Shown here piece by piece: positions 1 through 9,665 of a stretch of 64,000 nucleotides of DNA. The stretch covers positions 42,422,501-42,486,500 of the forward strand of contig CM071598.1 in NCBI GenBank assembly GCA_036435485.1, read 5' to 3'. The notes under the pieces are model-generated. The model ran no database searches. It was not told where the DNA came from and saw nothing but the letters and a program-made list of their open reading frames with translations. The DNA comes from Saposhnikovia divaricata (lineage: Eukaryota; Streptophyta; Magnoliopsida; Apiales; Apiaceae). The position numbers and the translations under genes were made by a program. How positions within the stretch are numbered: position 1 is the stretch's first letter; each line of letters starts with the position of its first letter.

Positions 1-1660
1 TGATCTGATTGCCAATTATAAGATGCAAGAATTCCTTGGCAGTTGAATTAAGGATAGGATATCCATAAATTAAGACAAACCCTGGGGAATGCATAAGGGG
101 TGGCATTAACCCTAATAACGACATTATGACTTCAGATGATATGAGTTGGACTTGCTAAGGCAACAATGACCGGTAAGGATTATTAATAAGAGTTCTGGAA
201 AGAACATAGATAAAATTATTAGAGTATTGATCAATGACATTTTGATATACCCTGTACCCAGAAAATACAGGAGGAAGGATGAGGATGACCTATGAAACCT
301 TACAAGGAAAAAGGTAATATTCCGAACTTCAAAATGGAAGTTTGGTAAGGAATGTATGACATAGTAACAATAATGCCAGATGAGGCATGTATGAAACCCT
401 GAGGAAGTATGGATTGAACCTATAAAGGTTGAGATTATCCTAAGATAAGGAAAAAACTAAGAAGAGAAGTATCCTAAGTAGGATTGGGAATAAACGTGAT
501 AAAGTTCCCACGGGTAGGTGGAAGCAATGACTTATGGAGAAAGATTGATAAATATATTTTTCTCCATCAGCAGAGCTTAAGGGAGAATGCTTTCACCCAA
601 CAATGATGGGAAAGAGGTAGAAATGTTTGAATTGGAATATATCCAGAGAACAAGGATTACCAGAAATTATTATTATCAGGAAAGGCCAATGAGGTGGCCG
701 ACAGTCTAAGTATAAAGGAATAATTATAAATGTTCATACCGAAGAAACAAAATGATATTTGGAAAGACCTTGAAGGTCATATTGGAGTGGAGGAAGTTAC
801 ATTCCTTTTGATGATTGTGCAAGAATCGAAGGTAATAATAGTTTAAGTAAAGATTCGATTCCTGATGGAGTCTTAAGCATATTACGTACCTTAGAAGGTC
901 CCGTTTTGAGGCAAACCAGGACCATGGTACAAAATTGATGAAGTAAACCGTTAAGTTTCCAGTCTTTTATGGAAGATGCATAAGTGATAGTTTCATCAAC
1001 CGGACCTAGCTGCGATGCTTGAAACTCTTCTGCAATTCTATCTACTTCATGTTATATCTACATCAAGTTCAGGAAGTGTTCCTTATAGATAAGGAATAGT
1101 GATTACTTTGTCTCCCTAAGGGATTTGAAACCCGTAGGGTTAGCTATTAATGCACTACGTAAACAACAAGCGATGGTGATTCTTCTAAGAAAGTAGATGA
1201 CAATGTAAAGATAAAGAAAGTGCTGCCATTGATTAACTAAATGGCATGTTGATGAATGACAAACAAGTTTATGTTAGTTTACTTCTGCGCAAACAAGATA
1301 GAGAATATGAGGTTGATGATTCATGATGTTAAAGATATTCCCATGGAAAGAATTAATGAGACTTGGAGGGAAGGGCGGTTGAGCCCGAGACTTATTGGGC
1401 CACCTGAGAGTTTAAAGTGTTCGGACGGCGATATTCGAGCCAGCCTTACCCCCAAAACTTATAGCACGGTCATAACGGGTTTTCATGTGGCCAGGCTACG
1501 CCAGTAAAATGCAGATGTTCAACAGATGATAGGAGTACGAGCATGTAGATATACGACCTGGTCTGACTTACGAAAGACAACCTGTGGAAAACCACGGATA
1601 GAAAAGAACAAGTGATGAGAAACAAGGTTGGCAGAAGTAGATTATATGAATCTAAGTTAA
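1..1660 (+). pseudogene. Tekay-type pol remnant (RT, RNase H, integrase C-terminus, chromodomain-like tail)
   Basis: No long frame survives, but family motifs can be read piecewise. At 185-270 the segment INKSSGKNIDKIIRVLINDI plus LIY matches the RT region around the FIDDILIYS motif, with one catalytic Asp replaced by Asn. At about 315-360 NIPNFKMEVW matches the downstream KFSKCEFW block. At 679-711 GKANEVADSLS is the end of the Ty3 RNase H domain (family form PGKANxVADALS). At 1370-1500 GRLSPRLIGP followed by FHVARLRQ is the GPY/F module and terminal FHVSxLR motif of integrase. After 1545, pieces such as RPGLTYERQPVE and DRKEQVMRNKVG in shifting frames match the chromodomain linker. Frameshifts and stops are spread throughout. 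Confidence 0.75.
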
Positions 1661-2807
1661 AGGGATCGGGCCAGATTCATTTCGGAAAGTTTAAATTGGA
1701 ATAACGTGATGATTATAGAATAAATGTGACGGAATACCGATAAGGAGGTACCAAGTGCAAAAAGGTGTCTCAATAAAGAGGTGAAGGTGAAAGTAAATAA
1801 TAGAAATGAGTAAGAATCAGATAATAAGAAGGATGTGATTGATAAAGAAAAGGCTGGGAAAGCAACTATGGAATGAGAAGCAAGGAATGTTATGAATGGG
1901 TTTTCTAATGAATTCTCAGGATGACAACCTGATAGTGTCAATATTATAGTTATGAAAAAGCTAGTAACATGATATGGGATGTCAGTAATAATGATGTCAA
2001 GTGAGAAATCTAAGATTTAACCTGAAAGGTTGAAGGATTTCCCGAATGTGAGTATCGCTAAGATTGAACAAGAGTATTTGTCCATAGAATAATGGACAAA
2101 GTAGCAAGATATGTTGACACGTGAGATTGCGATCAAATAGTATTGGATATAATTATGATTAATTTCTTCTTTGATAAACCTCTATAGTTCAGAGGTAAAT
2201 TCTGAGTATGATATTCTACAATCATGAAAGCTTCTATAATCCTTTAGAACTCTTTTCTCTTCTTCTCTCTTATTCATCTTCTTTATGAATTGAGAAGAAC
2301 AACCCTTTTAGGAGGGGAGGTATTGCTACGTGACTATCTGTCTATGTGATAGAAGTCTAAGTGGAATACCATGACTTGTTTAATTGCTTGTCAAGTACTA
2401 AAGGCTGGCCCCCTTCTGTACTAACTATGCAATATAACAAATGTTCAATTGATCATAGTGATCTCTCAATAAATCTTTCCACTTCTCTATATTGATCAAG
2501 ATTGCGAAGATTAAAGCAATCAGGAAATGCACAGTACGAGCGAGGTTACCTCCGAATTCGTAGGGTGATAGTGATACCAATGTTACTGCAGGTATCAATA
2601 AGGATAAGACTGAGTAAGAGTATAACCCGGATAGTGAGTTGTACGAAAAGTAGCAACGTTGATGGAAAAAGGATACAGTATGGATTGTAGCACTAGAAGA
2701 TGTGCTGAGGAAGGGTAGAACGACTAAGAATTGACCGGGAAGATAAAAAGTGAACGACAGGCAAATGACTCTTTGCTTCCTACCTGATTCCGGGACGGAA
2801 TCCTTTT
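1661..2807 (+). other. Noncoding 3' region of the Tekay element with an extra PPT-like tract
   Basis: No coding motif was recognised between the chromodomain remnant and the LTR. A purine tract at 2305-2320 (TTTAGGAGGGGAGG) closely copies the true polypurine tract 500 bp downstream, so the region may contain an old partial duplication or a second plus-strand priming site. Confidence 0.45.
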
Positions 2808-2820
2808 AAGGAGGGGAGAC
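2808..2820 (+). other. Polypurine tract of the Tekay element
   Basis: AAGGAGGGGAGAC lies directly before the LTR start TGTAAGAACCCC. This is the position of the plus-strand primer of an LTR retrotransposon and fixes the 5' edge of the 3' LTR. Confidence 0.75.
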
Positions 2821-3084
2821 TGTAAGAACCCCAAATTTTGGATATAATTAAAACTTTTTATTAAGTAATGATAAAATGAGGAACAATGATTCCGACAACA
2901 AGGTCACCAGCTCTAATGAATGGTGGTTTCAAAGAACAACGATTGTAATGAATGGATATTGCTTTGGACAATGATCCTGATGCATTGGTATATTGTCAGA
3001 ATAGAGTAATTCGATGGTTGAGGACCTAGATAAGAATAATCTACCATCCAGGAAGGAGCTAATGGATCCTTGAAGGGAAATGAG

Positions 3085-3184
3085 TACGTGCATAGTGTTT
3101 CCCATACGTGCATAGTATTTCCCGTACGTGCATAGTGTTTCCCGTACGTGCATAGTGTTTCCTGTATGTGCATAGTAATTTGGT
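3085..3184 (+). repeat. 20-bp tandem repeat in the Tekay LTR, about 5 copies
   Basis: The unit TACGTGCATAGTGTTTCCCG repeats at 3085, 3105, 3125 and 3145, with a decayed copy at 3165. The apparent antisense ORFs here are translations of this repeat and are not genes. Confidence 0.9.
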
Positions 3185-3593
3185 GGATGAATAGTGATTT
3201 TGTAAGTTGGAAAACTTTTCACGCCACCCTATGTATGGGACGTGATATGGATGTTTCGAAGTCATATTAGTAATACGCGGAGGAAATAAGTGAATGCAGA
3301 GACGATCGGAATTCAGAAATTCCAAATTCTTTTTCGATATAATATTTGACCGGACAGTGGATTAAATATTATTATAATCCAAGAATTGAGATATTAACTT
3401 TGAGGATTTGATATTTTGGGATGTTATTATATTTGATTTAAGAATGAAGGTAGGAAACCACTGAGGCAGTGAAACAAGCGTTCTAGAAACCGCTAAAACG
3501 TTATAACGAGATTAATCAATAAAGCGAACGAATCCTAGATTACGGATTAAGTTCGTATCGAGATTAAATATCCTACATGGTCATCACGAGGAT

Positions 3594-3600
3594 TATATAA
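3594..3600 (+). promoter_or_regulatory. Candidate TATA box of the Tekay LTR promoter
   Basis: TATATAA sits about 770 bp into the LTR, in a less AT-rich stretch, the usual place for a U3 promoter element of a retrotransposon. Only the motif supports this. Confidence 0.35.
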
Positions 3601-5295
3601 AGGATTGGGGAAAGTATTATGAATATCGAGAAATTTCCCGGTAAACCCTAGAGGTGAAACTACTTAGTTATTCGTCCGAACGATCAATCGAAACGGGCAA
3701 TAACCGGACACAGAAACAAGCAGAGGAAGCAAGAGTCTTGTGTAAGCTACTAGAATAAATATCTAGCAACCAAGTGGCTTAAAGTAACTAGCATACTTGG
3801 AGATGGAAGTAGTACTTAGAAAAACCAACCAATACTTAGCCTTCCACCATCCAAAACATAACACTTGTCTCTCCAAATTGCCTCATCCATGACATCACAC
3901 TCCACTAACACAACTAGGATGAGATATTATCTATCCAAATTCACTTTATGCATAATTGACCAAGGAAAAGCAAGAAACCAAGCAAACACTCTCCATTCCT
4001 TTCTTTTCTTCAAACTTTCGGCCAAGGAGCTAGAAAAGGAGGTTCCCACCATTGTTTGATCTTCAAATTTTTAGGGTAAGTACTACATATCATAACTTAG
4101 ATCCCCTAGAAATTTCAGCCACAAATTCACTTTCTTTCATTTTCAAATAAATCATCAAAGGTGATGATGAATAGTGTTTTCAAGAACTAATCCTTGTTTT
4201 TCTTGTTTTCATGGTTGATCCTAGCTAAGTTAAGGCTATCCAAGGGAAATACCAAGCTTTGTGAGGCTAGTACATACTAAAAGGAAGGTATAAGACTTGA
4301 AAACCCTAGATCTACTTTGAGTTTTAAGCATGTTCTTGATGGATCTAGCTTAGTTATGATTATGTTCATGTTATAAGCATGTTTAGTTAGTGATTTAGTG
4401 ATTTGATTAACATGATGATTTTGATACTAAGATCAGTGGCTTCTGGACTTGTTGAGGTGCTTAATATGTGTATAAGTTGTTTAGATGCCCGGTGTGGCTT
4501 GGGTTGTTGATTGTGATTTTTGGAACGTTCGTATTATAGCCGTTATAATGTCCGATTTTACAATACCATGTTTTGTATGCCATTTTCCTTGTCAAAACCC
4601 TACTGTCCAGAGACTTTATCTGCCATGATAGGATAGGTAATGTTCTAAGCTTCGTTTTGGTATAAAGATCACGTGAAACAGACTTACGGTTTAGGATTTA
4701 TGACCAAATTACTAAAAGTAGTTCGAATCCGTAAACGAAAGTTCGTAACTGAAATTGAACCCTCGTAAACTATGTAACGTCATGGCGAATCTTGGTAAAT
4801 AAATACTAGAGGTAAAAAGGAAGGTGTGAAAGAAAACCGTATGTCAAAAGGATCATTTTTCGATTTATTAAAAATGTTCGAGTCGAGGTTAAACGCGAAC
4901 GAACCCCTAAAAGATGACTCTTTTATAACTTCAGTAAAACACTTAGAAAACGGGCGATAAAACTCGGAGTATAATATTGGTTCATAACGATCGACCTTAG
5001 AACTCGTATGACTTAAGTATATCCCAAGTATAAGTACAGTGACATGTCGTATTAACGAACGAATGTCGGGTCGGATCAGTGATAAAAAGGAATCCACTAA
5101 AAGGGATATAACGAGATAACTCGAGAACGTGTTTCGATTTAAGTACAACTTAACTTTTAATATGTTAAGTGATTAATCCCGAATGCCTTGGCTATTTATA
5201 GATCACCAAGCTGAACCGGGACCCGCTACCAATACCCCTTACCGTACTCGACTACCAGGCAAGTTTCAATTCCCTTCTTTTAGGCTGTTGTTGTG

Positions 5296-5300
<5 letters not shown>

Positions 5301-5354
<54 letters not shown>
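5301..5354. repeat. (AT)27 microsatellite
   Basis: An uninterrupted AT dinucleotide run inside the Tekay LTR. Confidence 0.95.
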
Positions 5355-5357
<3 letters not shown>

Positions 5358-5569
5358 TTCTGTTATACATATGCCATAGCATGCATGCCTACTTTCAAGT
5401 TATATCATTATGCTTGTTCCCTGATTGTTATTGGCTTATAAATTAGATAGCTATCGTATCAATTATAAGCCGGTTATTGTAAGACCCTCAGAGAAGGGTG
5501 TATGCATCTTATTCATCAAATATAGACCGGGAGTCAATATTTCTTGACATATCGAGACTACCTCGGATG

Positions 5570-6250
5570 AAAATATTTAAGTGAATATTTTCTATTATTT
5601 GGGCGACGAATATTATTTGAACATTCGTTCCAGATTATTTATTTAACGATCCTTACTTCAAATAATTATTTGAACGTAACTATTCGACGAATAATATTAT
5701 TTTTTTTATATTCATTCAGAGTCGAATTATTTATCGATTATTATTTCGAATATTCTTTTAAAGATGAGACTACTAAATGAATATTATTTGGATATTCATT
5801 TAGAATATTATTTTATTAAATAAATATTACTTTTGAAAATTCATTTAAGATATTAATTACTTGATGAATATTATTTTAAATATTCATCTGAAGCCTGATT
5901 TATTTATCGAATATTATCTCGAATATTCCTTTAGGGCTTGGATTACTAAATGAATATTACTTGATATTCATTTAGAATATTATTCATTAAATGAATATTA
6001 CTTTTTGAATATTCATTTAAATTCCTAATTAATTATGAATATTGTCTTAAATTTTCCTTTCAGGTCCTATTAAGTAATGAATATTATTTTGAATATTCAT
6101 TTAAATATTTATTTATTCAATAAATATTCTCCTGATATTTCTTCAGGGATTATTTTGAAAAATACTCTGATTAAAGATATTCTTTCATTCCTAAACATTC
6201 TTTAAATATTTTTAATTCAATAAATATTCTCTGAATATTTATTCCATATT
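5570..6250. repeat. AT-rich array of imperfect palindromes in the Tekay LTR
   Basis: Variants of TGAATATTATTTGAATATTC and ATTCATTTAGAATATTA recur at irregular 40-75 bp spacing through this segment. Each variant is close to self-complementary around GAATATTC. It lies within the LTR and has no coding potential. Confidence 0.6.
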
Positions 6251-8308
6251 TAGAATAACCTCAATAAGGTTTATCTTCTTCGATTATTACAGAAAATATC
6301 TCGGAGTCATATTATTATTAATCTTATATCAAGAAAGGTTCTCAGACATCATTGTTCTTTGAGTCTACCTCTCTAATAATAAGGGAACCTTACTTGGAAA
6401 ATGTTATTTATCTTGTCGACTTCCCGGTCATAGAGTATTCTCTTCACTCGCAACTCGGGTGCTGTTGACTTATTAAGTCGTTGTTTACCTTCTCATCTTT
6501 CGAGGGGTAAGATTGTTGGAACAAGTTGATATTCGATACCAAGCCACAGCTTGGAAGTTATTGGTGAATTTTCCTTTCCAACTAGATACGACTACCTTGT
6601 AGAGTCTTATCAACAAGTATTATACTTGGGGAAAGGGGGACGAACGTTACATTCAGAATCATGAATTCTATTTGAACTAGGAGTCGTGTAAGAGGCCGAG
6701 TAGCGCCGGTCCATCCCCTTTGGCCCAACCGTTGGCCGGGGAGAGCTAGTAAGGCGGTAGACAAGTAAAGCCGTCAGTTCTTCCTTCTACCGGTAGTAAA
6801 TCTAAATTGAGCTGTACGATCTCGACTGATCATCAAGATTGGAACAGCGGGCGCGGTGAATACTCCATCATTGGTTCATCATCCAAACTTATTTATTTCC
6901 TGCAACATGATTACTGTTGGCAGAGCTGGAAAAGTGTTCATAATTGGAATTGTAACTTTTTCATGCAAGTTCCTCTTCTTAATAACAATGAGAATATCTC
7001 GCTTACTTTTGATGTAGCAGATATCTCTACAAACAAATACTTTAAGTTACCTTGTAACTTCATCGTTCATATTATACTGGCATCATTTCCGTAAATGCAT
7101 GGCATATGGTTTGAAAGATACTTTTGAACTGTTATACATTATCGTTCAGTTATATATTATTGTTGGTGGGCTATTGCTCACCCTTGCTTTATTATTATAT
7201 CACAACAACAGCTAGACCAGATGACTCGCACAAGGCACACTCGACGCAGGCGAGGACGATGAGACTACCAGAGCTGAAGAAGAAGCTATTGGTAGGATAT
7301 ATTTATTCTTTCAGTACCAAGAATATGGTCTAGTATGACTTATGTAAATGGATGGCAAAGAGTATGTATTTATATTGAAATTCTTTTGGATTGTAAGAAC
7401 TCATAATGTGATTAATAAAAATTTGATTGTTACTCTGATTTCATCTCTGGGACTATAACGGGTGTGTTTTATGTTGTTGTGTTGGGTCATAGAGACGTAA
7501 TTTATTTTATGTTATGGAAAGTTCAATTGTTGTGGACAGAATTGGAAACCGTAACCACCGGATCCCGGACCCCGGATCTGGGGGTGTTACATAAATCCCT
7601 TTTCTAAACTTGTTTTACTCGATAACTTTTGATGAGGTTGCGGGCCCCTCGTAGTGCCTCGCAGGATGTATTGTTAACTTGGTTTTTTGTGGCCCTCGTG
7701 CCTGATAACTTTGGTTTGTTGGTTCCTTGGGTCTTCATACCCTATAACTTTTTCCATGGTTTCCAATGATAACTGTCTATTTTGTTATATCTTGTCTATT
7801 TCTTGTCCACCTATGCATGCTTAATCTCTCACTTGTACCTTAACTGCATATCATGCACTTCTTTCCAAAATTCATAAAGCATTCCTACATTACCTACCTT
7901 AAAAATTACTTAGTGTCCATACTTATGCATTCAAGCTTACGTGGGCTAACCCTTTGTAAGAAACAGAATTCATTCATACTTTCACTTATAATTTTCTAAA
8001 ATAAAGGTAATCATCTCTTAACAGTGTCATAACAACCTACTTGTAAGCATCAAACCTCTTTCTTTATACTTCAAGTAATGTCTTCAAAACCTCAATTTGC
8101 AATATAATTTCTCCTTATAACCTCCTAACTTATATCTTCAAATAACAAGTCCATTGTGTATAACCATTTATAACCATTAATCCTGCAAAGATAAAAACAA
8201 GAAATATAAAGACAAAAAATAGTTAGTGTTAGCGAACTAATCCTGTTAAGTACAGGCCAACTCTAGGAAAGGTCATCTGCTTGGTTCCCAATCCTAAAAA
8301 TCTAGGTT

Positions 8309-8742
8309 CCAACATGCCAGTCTAGGTTCCATGTTGGTTCCGCTTGCCTTGAGATGTCTCTAGGAACCTGTGCGCCGTTCTGGAAGTCCACACAGATTCC
8401 TCATTCCTCTTCTTTATACACCAGTCTCAGCTCTGCATAAAGGGGAAGCTTATAGCCCCCTTAAGGAGTGATATGCCGTCTGGGTTCCATACCATTTCCT
8501 TCTTCCTCACGTGTCATGCTGGACATCTTATGAAGGTAAATGCTAAGGAACTGAGTTCCTTCTTCCCATGTTCCAGAGGCGGCCCCACATGAGGGAGAGC
8601 TTATTAGGCTTCTCTTTAAGAACAAGTGTGCCGGTCTAGGCTACACACAAGTTCCCACTTCCTCTCGTGCCAGAGGCGGCTCCACGGAGGGGTGAGACAT
8701 ATAGTCTCAGGTTCCTGTATGCCAGTCTCGGCCCCATACAGG
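8309..8742 (-). repeat. Array of about eight hairpins with conserved loops and different stems
   Basis: Short inverted repeats flank similar loops. Clear cases are CCAACATG/CATGTTGG (8309-8316, 8330-8337), CTGTG/CACAG (8368, 8391), CTTTAT/ATAAAG (8412, 8437), CATGT/ACATG (8567, 8587), GTGTG/CACAC (8626, 8644), CGTG/CACG (8666, 8683) and CCTGTATG/CATACAGG (8714, 8735). Four loops (8317, 8631, 8670, 8722) are exactly 13 nt and start CCAG or CCGG. Stem sequence changes from copy to copy while complementarity holds. This lies in the Tat 3' noncoding region. Confidence 0.6.
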
Positions 8743-8837
8743 TTCCTTTAAGGTGCCTTTCATCAGGGCTTCAGGTGCCCGCTAATAGGGCTTTTTAATC
8801 ATATGCTCAAGGAATCTAAGACTTTTAGCTAAGATGT

Positions 8838-9165
8838 CTTGCTCAGTCACCTGAGGCTTTTAAAACTTGCTCAAGAAGCTGCCTGAGACTTAATACTCAC
8901 TCAGAAAGCTGCCTGAGGCTTAACTCAATGCTTGCTCGGGAAGTTGCCCGAGGCTTAATTCAATGTTTGCCCGGGAAGCTGCCCGAGGCTTAATTCTCAG
9001 ATACTTGCTCAGGAAGATGCCTGAGGCTTAATACTTGCTCAGGAAGCTACCTGAGACTTAATACAATGCTTGCTCGGGAAGCTGCCCCAGGCTTAATTCT
9101 CAAATGCTTGCTCAGGAAGCTGCCTGAGACATAACTCTTGCTCAGGAAGCTGCCTGAGGCTTAAT
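8838..9165 (-). repeat. Palindromic tandem repeat, about nine units of GCTCAGGAAGCTGCCTGAGG
   Basis: Units of roughly 30-45 bp each carry a near-perfect palindrome. Some copies have CTCGGG with CCCGAG, most others CTCAGG with CCTGAG, so both arms tend to change together. CpG decay on both strands could make the same pattern. Such arrays are common in the 3' region of Tat/Retand-like elements. Confidence 0.75.
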
Positions 9166-9665
9166 ACAATATGTCCATAAGCTAACTCTGATCAATCAAT
9201 CGTAATCTGCACATTCTGTCTACATTCTATCAAATCATACTCATACTTCGTGAATACTATGAAAGCTACAAGTTACCTTAGCCACAGGTTCCTGTTTCAT
9301 AATACAAGCACTACAACAAGCACTTAAAAAGTTTCAAATTGGCATGTGAAATAGCTAATCAATCATGCACAATACTGTCTAAGTAGGAATACTACCCCCC
9401 AGTTCTTTTGGGTAATTATTGTTACGTAAAAGAACTATTAGGAAGCTATTATCATCAATACTGCATCAAAGAATTCAACGTAGAGCTATCAATGCTAAAT
9501 ACTAAAACTGTCTTGCAAATAGGGAGGTTCACATCAGGTACCCCCGAGTACATGCATAATCAAATACTAAAATCAACAATTCTGGTCAGCTATAACTAAT
9601 AAGCTGCCTTTATTCTTGGGCTGAAAGAGCCTTACTTTTCCTAAGAAAAACATAGTAAAAGAGAG

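Larger units (their letters stand above)
1..7591 (+). mobile_element. Ty3/gypsy chromovirus (Tekay/Del-type), 3' part, degenerate
   Basis: The window opens inside the reverse transcriptase of a Ty3-type polyprotein and runs through RNase H, integrase C-terminus, a chromodomain-like tail, a noncoding stretch, a polypurine tract and a 4.77-kb 3' LTR. The order RT-RH-IN followed by a GPY/F module and chromodomain-like residues is that of chromoviruses, and the very long LTR fits the Tekay/Del lineage. The reading frame is broken many times, so this copy is dead. Its 5' half and 5' LTR lie left of the window. The element appears to be inserted in the 3' noncoding region of the Tat element that starts at 7592. 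Confidence 0.8.
2821..7591 (+). repeat. 3' LTR of the Tekay element, 4771 bp
   Basis: The LTR starts TGTAAGAACCCC after the polypurine tract and ends GGGGGTGTTACA, giving inverted termini TGTAA/TTACA. It contains a 20-bp tandem repeat, a TATA box, an (AT)27 microsatellite and a palindromic AT-rich stretch, and no long ORF. The five bases after it (TAAAT, 7592-7596) should recur in front of the 5' LTR outside the window if 7591 is the true end. The length is unusual even for plant LTRs but known in Tekay-like elements. Confidence 0.7.
7592..9665 (-). other. 3' noncoding region of the Tat element
   Basis: Tat elements often carry long repeat-bearing noncoding DNA between pol and the 3' LTR. 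Here it holds two hairpin-forming arrays (8309-8742 and 8838-9165) and, at 9393-9398, a C6 run that on the element's sense strand reads GGGGGG in a polypurine-like context. The remainder (7592-8280 and 9170-9390) shows nothing recognisable. Confidence 0.6.

Noticed and set aside
2913..3325. Three overlapping minus-strand ORFs with repeated CTYGKHYAR-like peptides
   Set aside because: They are three frames of the 20-bp tandem repeat in the Tekay LTR.
4780..5148. 122-codon minus-strand ORF
   Set aside because: It lies inside the LTR, has no recognisable domain and no supporting context.
8309..9165. CRISPR-like array
   Set aside because: Palindromic repeats with irregular spacing in plant retrotransposon DNA; no spacers of uniform length and no cas genes.
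9408..9599. 63-codon plus-strand ORF next to Tat pol
   Set aside because: No family match; lies in the noncoding 3' region of a minus-strand element.
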